46,270 bases of DNA from positions 1-46,270 of the forward strand of contig JAGVKQ010000018.1 of the NCBI GenBank assembly GCA_020050435.1, in the 5' to 3' direction. A program made the position numbers and the translations under genes. Under the pieces are notes generated by a model. It saw only the letters and a program-made list of their open reading frames with translations, had not been told where the DNA came from and searched no databases. This stretch comes from Candidatus Caenarcanales bacterium (GTDB lineage: Bacteria; Cyanobacteriota; Vampirovibrionia; 2-02-FULL-35-15). This document shows positions 17,963 through 26,977 of this stretch, piece after piece. Position 1 is the stretch's first letter. The number at the start of each line of letters is the position of its first letter.

Positions 17963-18739
17963 TCATATTAAAGCAATCTCAACCTCATCCCCAACATTTA
18001 GATCTGCAAACATCTGAGCATTTCCCTTATAAACAAATAGTTCAAGATATCCACTACTACCTTTTATGGCCGTAAGAGTATTATTTTTCGCCTCTGCAAA
18101 ACTTGATACAAGATCTTGGAAATAGTGATTTTTCAATTTCCCTTTTACTTTTCCATTTATTAATTCTGAAGAAATATTTGTTATTAGATTTCCAAAATGA
18201 TCAATATACTGAATAATACCTTTATAACCGTTATCGGTTTTTATTGGCTTATTTATTTTTAGTTTCACCAAATCAGATCGATTGATCTGTTTACCAAAAT
18301 CATTTACAGCAACACCTTTTGTCAGATGAGCTGCCACCGGTGCAAAGATATCACGACCATGAAAAGTCTGACTTACATTTGATAACCAATATTTTTTCTC
18401 TGTGAGTTCTACTACATTAACAATTTCTTCTTTTTCTAAAACACTTGTAAATAAACCATTATCAGGACCTATAAAAAAATATTTCTTAGTCTGAATTAAA
18501 ACAGGCTTTCTCTGGCTACCCACTCCAGGATCCACTACACAAACATGAATTGTGCCTTCTGGAAAGTAATGGTAGCAAGCACTTAGCAAAAAATTTGCCT
18601 GATAAATATCCTGAGGTAAAACATTATGCGTAAGATCAACAATTTTTACATCAGGGGAAATATTTAATATAACGCCCTTCATAACACCATCAAAAGGATC
18701 GTCATTTCCAAAATCTGTAGTAAGGGTAATTATAGGCAT
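17963..18739 (-). CDS. SAM hydrolase (SAM hydroxide adenosyltransferase, DUF62 family)
   Basis: Members of this fluorinase-related family split SAM to adenosine and methionine using water. The N-terminal ITLTTDFGNDDPFDGVMKG, then IVDLTHNVLPQDI, VVDPGVGSQRK, GPDNGLFT and GRDIFAPVAAHL are the family motifs, and the C-terminal half is the usual beta-barrel domain. The frame stays open to 18781, but the upstream residues come from a palindromic repeat and do not fit the family. The ATG at 18739 puts the conserved MPIITLTTDFG at the N-terminus (258 aa). Together with speD, it gives two SAM-consuming enzymes within 5 kb. Confidence 0.9.
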   Translation of the reverse strand: MPIITLTTDFGNDDPFDGVMKGVILNISPDVKIVDLTHNVLPQDIYQANFLLSACYHYFPEGTIHVCVVDPGVGSQRKPVLIQTKKYFFIGPDNGLFTSVLEKEEIVNVVELTEKKYWLSNVSQTFHGRDIFAPVAAHLTKGVAVNDFGKQINRSDLVKLKINKPIKTDNGYKGIIQYIDHFGNLITNISSELINGKVKGKLKNHYFQDLVSSFAEAKNNTLTAIKGSSGYLELFVYKGNAQMFADLNVGDEVEIALI

Positions 18740-18765
18740 CACAAAGATTATAACGTGCCTGAGCG

Positions 18766-18787
18766 TAGGGGCGTATTGCAATACGCC
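18766..18787. repeat. GC-rich palindrome (GGCGTATTGCAATACGCC)
   Basis: An 18-nt perfect palindrome at 18770-18787, preceded by GTAG, fills the 49-bp gap between two minus-strand genes. It resembles the palindrome at 26994-27016 (GTAGAGGCGTATT...AATACGCC) and the ends of the one at 14583-14610. In the minus direction it immediately follows the upstream gene's stop codon. Confidence 0.65.
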
Positions 18788-18788
18788 A

Positions 18789-19592
18789 TTATTTTATATC
18801 AGCTTCTCCACTGTCAGAAGTCTGAGCATTTTCATTAGAAACTGGTGACGATTCAGCAGTAACTTCAGCAGCACTTAAGTCTTGCTTACGGTCTAAAACT
18901 ATTTCCATCTCTTGACCTGAAGCTATCATAACTTCTTGCCCATGCTTTCTAAGTCCTAGATAAAGTCCTGTGGCACCACCTATAACAGCTGTAGAAGTTA
19001 GACTCCAACCACCACTAAATACAGCTCCCGTAGCAGCAGCACCGACAGCTGCAGTTTTTACTGCTTTATTTCCTGGAAGAAAAGTAAGACTAGCTCCTTT
19101 CAATACACCTAATCCAACACCTCTAGCTAAACCATTTCCTTCACCCTTTAGATTTTTTTTTACATTTGTATATTTCCCACTACTAGCAAACATAGCACCA
19201 GTCAGAGAAATATATTTACCATCTGGCAAAAGGATCTTATCAAAAGCAATATCAATAGTCCCTTGCATGCTGGCTTTCCCTGCATGTGTAATTCCACCTA
19301 CATGTCCTACTAAAATACTGCCAACAGGAATTATATTTTCATCCCCTGAATTTAAATCATTTAAAACCGTAGCTGTAAATTCATCGCCTAACTGTATCTC
19401 TTCACCATTTATTTCTTCATTTATTGATATCTTTAATTTTGTATCTTTTGGTAATACATCTGTTACTGCAGCCATTCCCTGGAGAGTAACACCTTCATTT
19501 ATTTTCATGTCATCTTCTTCAGATTTTACTGACAATAAAAATCCATTTGCTATCATTAATGTGCTTAGTAAGATTATAGTTATGGGTTTCAT
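18789..19592 (-). CDS. Secreted glycine-zipper protein (paralogue of the 33411-34514 product)
   Basis: I chose the ATG at 19592, which has AAAGGTG about 3 nt upstream. A TTG at 19607 would add five residues. The N-terminus MKPITIILLSTLMIANGFLL is a signal peptide. A beta-rich segment follows (GDEFTATVL, IPVGSILVGHVGGI, IDIAFDKILLPDGKYISL), reminiscent of the barrel of VirB10/TrbI-type proteins. Then comes a Gly/Ala-rich glycine-zipper stretch (GLGVLKGASLTF, AAVGAAATGAVFSGG) and a strand with GQEMEIVLDR. The tail is Ser/Glu-rich. The order 'IP.G....GH' strand, 'i..PdG..I.L', glycine zipper, 'GdE.dI.l' is shared with the second protein. An envelope-associated location is inferred; function is unknown. 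Confidence 0.6.
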   Translation of the reverse strand: MKPITIILLSTLMIANGFLLSVKSEEDDMKINEGVTLQGMAAVTDVLPKDTKLKISINEEINGEEIQLGDEFTATVLNDLNSGDENIIPVGSILVGHVGGITHAGKASMQGTIDIAFDKILLPDGKYISLTGAMFASSGKYTNVKKNLKGEGNGLARGVGLGVLKGASLTFLPGNKAVKTAAVGAAATGAVFSGGWSLTSTAVIGGATGLYLGLRKHGQEVMIASGQEMEIVLDRKQDLSAAEVTAESSPVSNENAQTSDSGEADIK

Positions 19593-19679
19593 GGACACCT
19601 TTGTCAATGCTTACCATACTATTCATACCCTAAAACCAGCTCCCCTAACGGGTTACAGAATCTTAAGACATTCTCCCAA

Positions 19680-20399
19680 ATGAAAAAAAGAAATGTTAAA
19701 AAATTTAAGAATACAGTAGTCCTTTTATCGGGGGGACTGGATTCTAGCACTTGTGCTTACTATGTTAGACACATAGGAAAATCTCAGCCAAACCAAAAGA
19801 TTTTCACATTAACTTTTAATTATGGGCAGAAACATAAGAAAGAACTTACCTCAGCAAGATTGATTGCCAGTGAGATAAAATCAAGCAAACATGCAATTAT
19901 AAAATTCAACCTGGGTGAATGGGGCGGATCAGCTTTAACAGACCTTAATATCAAGGTCCCAAAAAACAGAAATTTAAAAGAGAAATCAATACCCATAACC
20001 TATGTACCAGCCAGAAACACTATCTTTCTAGCCTTTGCTCTTAGTTATGCTGAAGCAGTAAATGCCAGTGAAATTTACATTGGGGTAAATGCTTTAGATT
20101 ATTCAGGGTATATTGACTGTCGCCCTTCTTTTATAAAGAAATTTCAGGAGCTTACGAAAGTAGCCACGGTAGCTGGTTCTAAAGAAACGATTAAGATTAA
20201 AACTCCCTTAATTCATTTAACAAAGGCTGAGATTGTAAAGCTAGGGGAAAAAGTTGGAGTAGATTGGTCAAAGACTTGGAGCTGTTATGAAGGGGGCAAA
20301 TTAGCCTGCGGAGAATGTGACAGCTGTAGACTTAGACTTAAAGGATTTAAAGAAGCTGGAGTTAAAGATAGGATTAGGTACAAGGTAAAATCACGATAA
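19680..20399 (+). CDS. queC: 7-cyano-7-deazaguanine (preQ0) synthase QueC
   Basis: QueC converts 7-carboxy-7-deazaguanine to preQ0 with ATP and ammonia, in the queuosine pathway. At 239 aa it has the PP-loop motif LLSGGLDSST at residues 15-24, the family segment YVPARNTIFLAFALSYAEA, and the zinc-binding cysteines CYEGG...CGECDSC near the C-terminus. queD, queE and queF are not adjacent, but a queuosine-precursor transporter lies 4 kb downstream. No Shine-Dalgarno sequence precedes the ATG. The 3' end overlaps the histidine kinase gene on the other strand by 26 bp. Confidence 0.94.
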   Translation: MKKRNVKKFKNTVVLLSGGLDSSTCAYYVRHIGKSQPNQKIFTLTFNYGQKHKKELTSARLIASEIKSSKHAIIKFNLGEWGGSALTDLNIKVPKNRNLKEKSIPITYVPARNTIFLAFALSYAEAVNASEIYIGVNALDYSGYIDCRPSFIKKFQELTKVATVAGSKETIKIKTPLIHLTKAEIVKLGEKVGVDWSKTWSCYEGGKLACGECDSCRLRLKGFKEAGVKDRIRYKVKSR

Positions 20400-21615
20400 A
20401 CTTGCTTCCTTTGCCTAATTCACTTTCTACAGTAATTTTCCCACCTAAAGTTTCAACAATTTCTTTGGAAATAGTAAGCCCTAACCCACTACCAGGAATG
20501 CTTTTAATTTCTGAATTAGAAGACCTATAAAACCGATCAAACAATCTAGACAACTCTTCTTTCCTCACCCCTACTCCACTGTCAGCAATTGAAAAAACAA
20601 CTTCTGATTTATCCTTATTTACTCCAAGCTTAACAGCAACTTCTTTTTTATTTACTGAGTATTTAATTGCATTAGAGATTAAATTGTCGATTACTTGCCT
20701 GATTAGTTTTGAATCAGATTTGATTTTTGGAAACTCAGAAGATGCTTCATATTTAATTTTAAAATCTTTTTTTAAAAGTGAGAATTCCTCTACTGAATCT
20801 TTTGCAATTTCATTAATATCTATCAATTCCCAATTCACAACCCAACTATTATGAGATCCTGTAGCCTGCACAAGATCACAAACCAAATTAGATAGCCTAC
20901 TGGCTGAATCCTGAATATGCTTAGCAATGTCTTCTTTTGATTCTGCAGTATCTTTATTTGATGAGAGTATTTTACTAAAACCAAGAATCCCTGAAAGAGG
21001 AGTTCTAAGTTCATGACTAATATTATTTATAAAATCTGTTTTTAGCCGTTCTTGTTCACGTAATAGTTCATTTTGCAATCTTAATCTTTTTGAGTCTCCA
21101 ATTGATTTTTCTAACAATTCAAGTCTTAAACAACACTTTTTAAACTCACCAAGAAGAAGAAGAAGAAAATCAATTTCATCCTGAGTTAATGAAATTTCGT
21201 CTTCAGAACAAAGTAAAAGAAAACTTTCATAGGAGTTGCTGCCACCTAAATCAAAGGCAAACAGAGAATGAATGTCATAAGAATTTAAAAAATCATCTTT
21301 TATGTTAGACAGTTTGACTGTTTCATTATTTAGTTCTTTCAAGTTCTTGTAGACACTACCAATTCTCATTGCAAGCATTGATCTTTCAGAGCTTGTAATT
21401 TCATATAAAACTGTAAATTGGTTAATATCTTTTATTTCTCTTAAGACCTGAACCTTCGATAGATTTTTAAAATTTAAGTAAATTAATTTTAAGAAATTCT
21501 CAAACAAATAATCAACATCAAAGGCATTATTAAAAAGTTGATAACAACCTAGGAGTAATTCTTCTTTATTTTTCATTGGAGAAATAGCATCCATATGGCT
21601 TAAGTATACTTCCAA
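20374..21615 (-). CDS. Soluble sensor histidine kinase
   Basis: This is a cytosolic two-component kinase of up to 413 aa with no transmembrane helix. Residues 1-~165 may be a degenerate GAF-like sensor. A short coiled coil (LLREQERLKTDFINN) leads into the HisKA H-box ISHELRTPLSGILGFSK with His201. The ATPase domain shows DNLISNAIKYSV (N box), DSGVGVRKEELSRLFDRFYR (G1/F boxes) and GSGLGLTISKEIV (G2). The longest frame starts with TTG right after the mpg stop codon, and an ATG 21 bp later (21594) is an equally good start. No response regulator is adjacent. Confidence 0.9.
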   Translation of the reverse strand: MEVYLSHMDAISPMKNKEELLLGCYQLFNNAFDVDYLFENFLKLIYLNFKNLSKVQVLREIKDINQFTVLYEITSSERSMLAMRIGSVYKNLKELNNETVKLSNIKDDFLNSYDIHSLFAFDLGGSNSYESFLLLCSEDEISLTQDEIDFLLLLLGEFKKCCLRLELLEKSIGDSKRLRLQNELLREQERLKTDFINNISHELRTPLSGILGFSKILSSNKDTAESKEDIAKHIQDSASRLSNLVCDLVQATGSHNSWVVNWELIDINEIAKDSVEEFSLLKKDFKIKYEASSEFPKIKSDSKLIRQVIDNLISNAIKYSVNKKEVAVKLGVNKDKSEVVFSIADSGVGVRKEELSRLFDRFYRSSNSEIKSIPGSGLGLTISKEIVETLGGKITVESELGKGSKFIVILPCT

Positions 21616-22176
21616 TTATCTAATCAATTTTGATACAGACTTGTTATCTTCTACATACCATCTCCATGGGTGTTCTTTAGCATGGGATATCCCTACTCTT
21701 TTTGTCTGTACTATTGAAAAATCCTTTAACAAATTAGTCTTTGTAATTACTAAAGGGCTATCTTCCCGGCAACAATCAATCTTGTTGTAATCCTTTGTAA
21801 TATTCAAATACATACATAGTTTCCCTGGTCCACTAGCAATTCTTTCATCTTCATTACCACTGACTTCCAAAGCCCTTATTAGTACAGCTCCAGGGACACC
21901 GTTTACCTCAGTTACAAAATTTAAACAAAAATACATTCCATAAATAAAGTAAATATAACTATATCCACCTGGTCCAAACATTGGCTCATTTCTTTTAGTT
22001 AGACCTTTTGATGCATGGCAAGCAGGATCATCTTTTGTATAGGCCTCAACTTCAACAATTACACCTTTTTTCTTTTTCAACTTAGTATTATTAAAAATAA
22101 TTTCTCTTCCAAGTAATTCTGGTGCAACTGTTAACGTGTCTCTTTCAAAAAATGGTCTTTTTAAAAATCTTGTCAT
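21616..22176 (-). CDS. mpg: 3-methyladenine DNA glycosylase (AAG/MPG family)
   Basis: This base-excision repair enzyme removes alkylated and deaminated purines from DNA. At 186 aa it matches the bacterial family. Landmarks are LGREIIFNNTK, the catalytic EVEAYTKDDPACHASKG with its conserved Glu, FGPGGYSYIYFIYGMYFCLN, GAVLIRALE and GPGKLCMYLNITK. The start is 67 bp from the divergent gatC start. The downstream histidine kinase begins immediately after this stop codon on the same strand, so the two probably share a transcript. Confidence 0.93.
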   Translation of the reverse strand: MTRFLKRPFFERDTLTVAPELLGREIIFNNTKLKKKKGVIVEVEAYTKDDPACHASKGLTKRNEPMFGPGGYSYIYFIYGMYFCLNFVTEVNGVPGAVLIRALEVSGNEDERIASGPGKLCMYLNITKDYNKIDCCREDSPLVITKTNLLKDFSIVQTKRVGISHAKEHPWRWYVEDNKSVSKLIR

Positions 22177-22227
22177 TCTTTATGATATTTTAATATATTT
22201 ATTACCAATGGGGGGCTTGTATTCAAA

Positions 22228-22236
22228 TGCTACAAT
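22228..22236 (+). promoter_or_regulatory. Extended -10 promoter placed 7 nt before gatC
   Basis: TGCTACAAT matches the TGn-extended -10 consensus with one mismatch. The hexamer ends 7 nt before the gatC ATG, so the transcript would start at or next to the start codon. There is no Shine-Dalgarno sequence, which fits a leaderless or near-leaderless mRNA. Confidence 0.4.
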
Positions 22237-22243
22237 ATACTCT

Positions 22244-22528
22244 ATGATTACCAAACAACAAGTCGAACACGTTGCCAAATTAGCAATGCTTAGTTTAAGT
22301 GAAGAAGAAAAAGAATTGTACACAAAACAACTCTCTTCAATTCTTGCTTATATTGATCAATTAAATGAAGTTAAAACTGATGGAATAGAACCTATGACAC
22401 AACCAATTCCTACAGTTAACGTAATGAGAGAAGACATTGTTAAGAAACAGTATGATAGACAAGAAATGCTAAAAAACTCTCCTCATGAAGAGTATGGATT
22501 TTTCAGGGTTCCTAAAATAGGTGAATAA
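22244..22528 (+). CDS. gatC: Asp-tRNA(Asn)/Glu-tRNA(Gln) amidotransferase subunit C
   Basis: GatC is the small subunit that stabilises GatA in the GatCAB enzyme, which converts misacylated Glu-tRNA(Gln) or Asp-tRNA(Asn). At 94 aa from the ATG at 22244 it has the family pattern: EHVAKLAMLSLSEEEKELY, then QLSSILAYIDQLNEV and the C-terminal PTVNVMREDI and FFRVPKI. The open frame continues upstream to 22136, but those residues overlap the divergent mpg gene and are not family-like. pyrG starts at the very next base after its stop. gatA and gatB are not nearby. Confidence 0.93.
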   Translation: MITKQQVEHVAKLAMLSLSEEEKELYTKQLSSILAYIDQLNEVKTDGIEPMTQPIPTVNVMREDIVKKQYDRQEMLKNSPHEEYGFFRVPKIGE

Positions 22529-24193
22529 ATGACGAAATATATTTTTGTTACAGGTGGTGTTGTTTCCTCTCTTGGAAAAGGAATTTTAGCTGCTTCTTTG
22601 GGGTGTCAGCTTAGAGCAAGAAAATTTTCTGTCACCATTCAAAAATTAGATCCTTACTTAAACGTAGATCCTGGAACCATGTCACCATACCAACATGGCG
22701 AAGTCTTCGTTACTGAAGATGGAGCTGAAACAGATTTAGACCTTGGACATTATGAAAGATTTATTGGGAACGACTTAACTCAAATTAACAACATTACTGC
22801 TGGGAAAATTTATCAGTCTGTTATTGGAAAAGAAAGAGCTGGAGATTACCTAGGTGGAACAGTACAAATGGTTCCACACGTATCAAATGAAATTAAAGAA
22901 AGAATTAGAAGAGCTGCTACAAGCTCTGGGGTAGATATCGTTATCGTAGAAGTCGGTGGAACAGTTGGGGATATTGAAGGTTTAATTTTTCTTGAAGCCA
23001 TCAGACAATTTAGAAATGATGTAGGGCGTGAAAATGTAGCTTATATTCATGTAACTCTACTTCCAAACTTAAAAGCTGCTGGAGAATTAAAAACAAAACC
23101 CACTCAACACAGTGTTGAAATACTTAGAGGGAAAGGGATTCAACCTGACATCTTAGTTTGCAGAACAGAAAAATCTATAACCAAACAATTAAAAGAAAAG
23201 CTATCACTTTATACTGACGTTGCAACTGACTGCGTTATTGAATGTAAAGATCAAAAGTCAATTTATGAAGTTCCGTTAGCTCTTGAGAAAGAAGCTCTTG
23301 CTGAAAGAATCTTGGATAAGCTTTGTTTAGTTAGCCCACAACCAGATTTAAGCAGCTGGCAAGAGATGGTAAATAAATTAAGAAAGCCAGAAGGGGTAAA
23401 TGGCAAAAAGCTTGTTAAAATTGCCATAGTAGGAAAGTACATCAAGCTTTCAGATTCCTACATAAGTGTAGTTGAGTCAGTAAAACATGCAGCTGTTCAA
23501 GCAGGCGTTGAAGCAGAAATCAAGTGGGTCCTTTCTGACGACTTAGATAACACCGCAGATTTAAAATCTATTTTTTCAGATGTAGATGGCATTGTAGTTC
23601 CTGGTGGTTTTGGTGACAGAGGAGTTGAAGGAAAAATTAATGCTATCCAATATGCCAGAGAAAATAAGATTCCTTTCCTTGGATTATGCCTTGGCATGCA
23701 GTGTGCAGTAATTGAATTTGCAAGAAACGTATGTGGCTTAAATGGAGCTAATAGTACAGAGTTTGCACCTGATACATTACATCCAGTTATTGATTTGATG
23801 CCTGATCAGGAAAATGTCACCCAAAAAGGCGGCACAATGAGACTTGGGAAATATCCATGTACACTTTTACATAACACAAAAGTATTTGATGTTTATGGTG
23901 AAGAACTAATCAATGAACGTCATAGACATAGATACGAATTTAATAACTTTTACAGAGAAAGACTTAGTTTAAATGGAATGACTTTTTCTGGGGTTTCACC
24001 CGACAATAATTTAGTAGAACTTGTCGAGTTAAAAAATCACCCTTGGTTTGTAGCCAGCCAATTCCACCCTGAGTTTAAATCACGCCCTGAAAAGCCACAT
24101 CCACTTTTCTTAGGGTTTATAAAAACCATATTGGGATTACCATTGAAAGAAGTTGAGACCACGAGAACTTATATAGTCAATGAAATCGTATAA
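22529..24193 (+). CDS. pyrG: CTP synthase
   Basis: PyrG aminates UTP to CTP using glutamine. At 554 aa it is full length. The N-terminal synthetase domain opens [17 protein letters not shown], with [20 protein letters not shown] and a [12 protein letters not shown] segment. The C-terminal class I glutaminase domain has the nucleophile Cys387 in LGLCLGMQ and the His/Glu pair in FHPEF. It starts at the base after gatC's stop and overlaps the transporter start by 14 bp, making a tightly coupled three-gene operon. Confidence 0.98.
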   Translation: MTKYIFVTGGVVSSLGKGILAASLGCQLRARKFSVTIQKLDPYLNVDPGTMSPYQHGEVFVTEDGAETDLDLGHYERFIGNDLTQINNITAGKIYQSVIGKERAGDYLGGTVQMVPHVSNEIKERIRRAATSSGVDIVIVEVGGTVGDIEGLIFLEAIRQFRNDVGRENVAYIHVTLLPNLKAAGELKTKPTQHSVEILRGKGIQPDILVCRTEKSITKQLKEKLSLYTDVATDCVIECKDQKSIYEVPLALEKEALAERILDKLCLVSPQPDLSSWQEMVNKLRKPEGVNGKKLVKIAIVGKYIKLSDSYISVVESVKHAAVQAGVEAEIKWVLSDDLDNTADLKSIFSDVDGIVVPGGFGDRGVEGKINAIQYARENKIPFLGLCLGMQCAVIEFARNVCGLNGANSTEFAPDTLHPVIDLMPDQENVTQKGGTMRLGKYPCTLLHNTKVFDVYGEELINERHRHRYEFNNFYRERLSLNGMTFSGVSPDNNLVELVELKNHPWFVASQFHPEFKSRPEKPHPLFLGFIKTILGLPLKEVETTRTYIVNEIV

Positions 24194-24854
24194 ATATTTA
24201 GACATTGCAATGGTAGCTTTTGTTGTAATATTACTTCTTTCAAATTTTGTAAGTAATAGCAAAGTCATTCATTTCGGGATTTTTACATCTACAGCAGGGA
24301 TAATTTTATTTCCTGCTTCATACTTACTAGGAGACATTTTAACTGAAGTATATGGCTATGCAAAAAGCAGAAGAGTTATCTGGGTAGGATTTGGAGCACT
24401 TATTATTTCTAGTATACTTGTTCAATTAATGATTTGGATGCCACCTTCTTCCGAATGGCACAATCAAAAAGCTTTTGAAATTATTTTTGGAAATGCACCT
24501 AGAGTAGTTTTTGCATCGATGCTTGCTTTCTGGTGCGGAGAATTTACAAATTCTTTCACATTAGCAAAAATGAAAATATTAACTAAAGGAAAACACTTAT
24601 GGTCTAGAACAATAGGATCAACGATTATAGGTGAAGCAGTAGACAGTATAGTTTTTTATCCAATTGCCTTTGCAGGACTAGCAGCATTTTCATGGCATTT
24701 AATTTTTACCATTATGGCCTCTAATTATTTCTTAAAAGTGATGTGGGAAGTATTAGCAACACCTTTTACATATAAAATAGTGGCTTACTTAAAGAAAAAA
24801 GAAAATGTAGATTATTTTGATTATGAGACGGATTTTAATCCTTTTGCGAAGTAA
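24180..24854 (+). CDS. Queuosine precursor transporter (YhhQ/DUF165 family)
   Basis: This inner-membrane protein of the QPTR (Vut_1/DUF165) family imports queuosine precursors such as preQ0/preQ1. At 224 aa it has about six predicted transmembrane helices ([56 protein letters not shown] and others). The motif [16 protein letters not shown] and the later [12 protein letters not shown]...[15 protein letters not shown] are diagnostic. It overlaps pyrG by 14 bp. With queC nearby, the cell may both make and salvage queuosine precursors. Confidence 0.88.
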   Translation: MKSYKYLDIAMVAFVVILLLSNFVSNSKVIHFGIFTSTAGIILFPASYLLGDILTEVYGYAKSRRVIWVGFGALIISSILVQLMIWMPPSSEWHNQKAFEIIFGNAPRVVFASMLAFWCGEFTNSFTLAKMKILTKGKHLWSRTIGSTIIGEAVDSIVFYPIAFAGLAAFSWHLIFTIMASNYFLKVMWEVLATPFTYKIVAYLKKKENVDYFDYETDFNPFAK

Positions 24855-24929
24855 TACATATTTTAACTTTCAAAGTATATAATATTCACACTTTAATATT
24901 TTATTTTCTCTATATAAAAAATCTATTTT

Positions 24930-26234
24930 ATGTCAACTATTTCAGCATCACTTAATCCAAGTATTACTGCACAGAAAAGTTCTTCTTGGCAGTTAGCAAA
25001 AGGTTATGCAGGGATTATTGATTCAAGGGAATCTACTTATAGAACCTATTTAGATTTAACAGGTTATTTCCTTCCAATGACTGCGGCATCAGCTTTTAGG
25101 AATGTATACAATTTTATTGAAACAGGATTTGAAACTTCTCTTGATGCAGCATTTGTATTCACAGCTCCTCATGTAACAAAATTCAATGCTAGCTTATGGA
25201 GTAAATTTTTACTAAAGGAAAGTGAGCAAAAAGATTACTTAAATTACTTATCATTCCAATTCCCAGATTTAGATAGTGCCGAGAATTTTGAAAAAGCAAA
25301 AGAGAGAATTATAAAAGAAGAACCTTTGGATAGAAGAAGAATTGGCGAGCTATATGAAAGTGCAGGGAAAAAAGATAAAGCTCAAGAATATTATAAAAAA
25401 GCACAGGAAATAAAATCTTTTTCAGAATCATTAAAATGTACCGATGAAATAAGAGAAAAAATTGTTAACTTAAAAGAAAAAGTAATTATCACAGAAAGCT
25501 TAATAGAAGGAGCGTTTTTTGCTGGCGAAGGCTTATTAACTAGAGCGTTTAGAAAACACATTTTAAGACAAGATCAATACACAGGAACACTTTCATACAC
25601 TGAAAATAATAATGGAACAGATAGTTATTCTATATTACAGAAAATTGGAATAGGAGCTTCATTTATAGCGGCTCCCCTATCGAGCTGGGGACTACTACAG
25701 TACGGAAAAGGAAAAAATAACAATAGTAAGGCTGTTAGACGAGAGATTGACATGACTCATGGAATATTTCCAAAACTAGGATTATTATTCACATACTTAC
25801 AAGTACCATTTTATATAGGGAAGATCGCTTCAGCCCAGGACAAATTTGAAATTTTTGACTTTGTGTTTAAACAATTTTTCATGACTCCTTCTTGGTGGCT
25901 TGGTCATAGAGCAACCAACGGAATACTAGCTAAAAACGCTGACATAGAATTTAAAAAAGAAAATGGAATAGATGGTGTATTTGTAGAATCTAAAACATAT
26001 GAAAAAAATAATTCTGATTCAACCTGGGAAAAAATTAAAAAATACTGTCCAGAACCTACAAAAGTTCAACATGTCATAGACAAAACGGAACATGACCCGA
26101 CTCTAAAAGAAAAAGCTTTAGATAAACATGCAGGGGTTTTCTACAAAGGATTTGGATTACATTCTTTTATTATATGGGTGTTTATGATGGCTGGAAATCA
26201 AGCTACGAGGATTTTGGCGGAAAGTGAGAATTAA
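24930..26234 (+). CDS. Hypothetical protein with hydrophobic segments, not recognised
   Basis: I do not recognise this 434-aa protein. It has no signal peptide. The N-terminus is Ser-rich and is followed by YLDLTGYFLPMTAASAF. A helical charged stretch near residues 130-160 contains one TPR-like unit (RRRIGELYESAGKKDKAQEY). Later hydrophobic segments (KIGIGASFIAAPLSSWGLL, LGLLFTYLQVPFYIG, FGLHSFIIWVFMMAG) suggest membrane association. Codon use looks like its neighbours. The 75-bp gap upstream contains a TATATAATA sequence that could be a -10. An exported or inner-membrane role is possible but unsupported. Confidence 0.5.
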   Translation: MSTISASLNPSITAQKSSSWQLAKGYAGIIDSRESTYRTYLDLTGYFLPMTAASAFRNVYNFIETGFETSLDAAFVFTAPHVTKFNASLWSKFLLKESEQKDYLNYLSFQFPDLDSAENFEKAKERIIKEEPLDRRRIGELYESAGKKDKAQEYYKKAQEIKSFSESLKCTDEIREKIVNLKEKVIITESLIEGAFFAGEGLLTRAFRKHILRQDQYTGTLSYTENNNGTDSYSILQKIGIGASFIAAPLSSWGLLQYGKGKNNNSKAVRREIDMTHGIFPKLGLLFTYLQVPFYIGKIASAQDKFEIFDFVFKQFFMTPSWWLGHRATNGILAKNADIEFKKENGIDGVFVESKTYEKNNSDSTWEKIKKYCPEPTKVQHVIDKTEHDPTLKEKALDKHAGVFYKGFGLHSFIIWVFMMAGNQATRILAESEN

Positions 26235-26261
26235 GGATAGGCACTATTAAATCAATTAAAC

Positions 26262-26873
26262 CTACATTGCCCCTTTAGTAGACCTAGATCCTTCTATTCT
26301 TCCATCAATTTGTTTAGCCTTATCAAAAGCTAGTGCAAATGCTTTAAATCCAGATTCTATAATGTGATGAGAATTTATACCTGAGATTTGTCTTAAGTGC
26401 ATTGTAAATGGTGCATTAAATGCGAAGGCTTTCCAAAACTCAATATTCAATTCAAGCTCAAAATTATTTATTCTTTCCTTGTTAAATTTAAGATCATAAT
26501 GTAAGTAAGGTCTTGTACAAAGATCGATCACACATTCTATACATGCTTCATCAAGAGGAACTCTAGCATCAGAATAACGAACAATTCCTGCTCTATCTCC
26601 CAGGGCTTCTTTAAATGCCATTCCTAAAACTATTCCTACATCTTCAACTGTATGGTGTGCATCTACTTCTAAGTCTCCACTAGCACTTAAATCCAAATCT
26701 ATAAAACTATGTTTTTTTAGTGCCGTTAACATGTGATCAAAAAATGGAATCCCTGTAGCAATTACACCTTTTCCTGTACCATCTATGTTTAGACTACATG
26801 TAATGCTTGTTTCATTTGTCTTACGTTCTATTCTTGATTTGCGTTCTTTTGTAATTTTTTCTTGACCTGGCAT
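26262..26873 (-). CDS. hisB: Imidazoleglycerol-phosphate dehydratase
   Basis: HisB catalyses the sixth step of histidine synthesis. At 203 aa it is the monofunctional form without the phosphatase domain. The duplicated metal-binding motifs are clear: FFDHMLTALKKHSF, then DAHHTVEDVGI in the first half and NSHHIIESGFKAF in the second. It ends with the family's EGSRSTKG tail. It stands alone, with no other his gene in the window. The ATG at 26873 is preceded, in the minus direction, by AGGGAAAT (Shine-Dalgarno-like). Confidence 0.96.
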   Translation of the reverse strand: MPGQEKITKERKSRIERKTNETSITCSLNIDGTGKGVIATGIPFFDHMLTALKKHSFIDLDLSASGDLEVDAHHTVEDVGIVLGMAFKEALGDRAGIVRYSDARVPLDEACIECVIDLCTRPYLHYDLKFNKERINNFELELNIEFWKAFAFNAPFTMHLRQISGINSHHIIESGFKAFALAFDKAKQIDGRIEGSRSTKGAM

Positions 26874-26977
26874 TTTATTTCCCTCAAAGTAGATTATATT
26901 ATTTATATTCCACGTTTAGCTTAGACGCAGGAATTTTTATAAAGATCTAATATTTACATAAAAATAAGAGAGAAAAA

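Noticed and set aside
18740-18781. Upstream extension of the SAM hydrolase gene to 18781
   Set aside because: The extra 14 residues are encoded partly by a palindromic repeat and precede the conserved MPIITLTTDFG start.
19593-19679. preQ1 riboswitch upstream of queC
   Set aside because: The short gap lacks the C-rich hairpin loop and the A-rich tail of preQ1-I, and no other class was recognisable.
22136-22243. Longer GatC starting at 22136
   Set aside because: The added residues overlap the divergent mpg gene and do not resemble GatC; the ATG at 22244 fits the family length.
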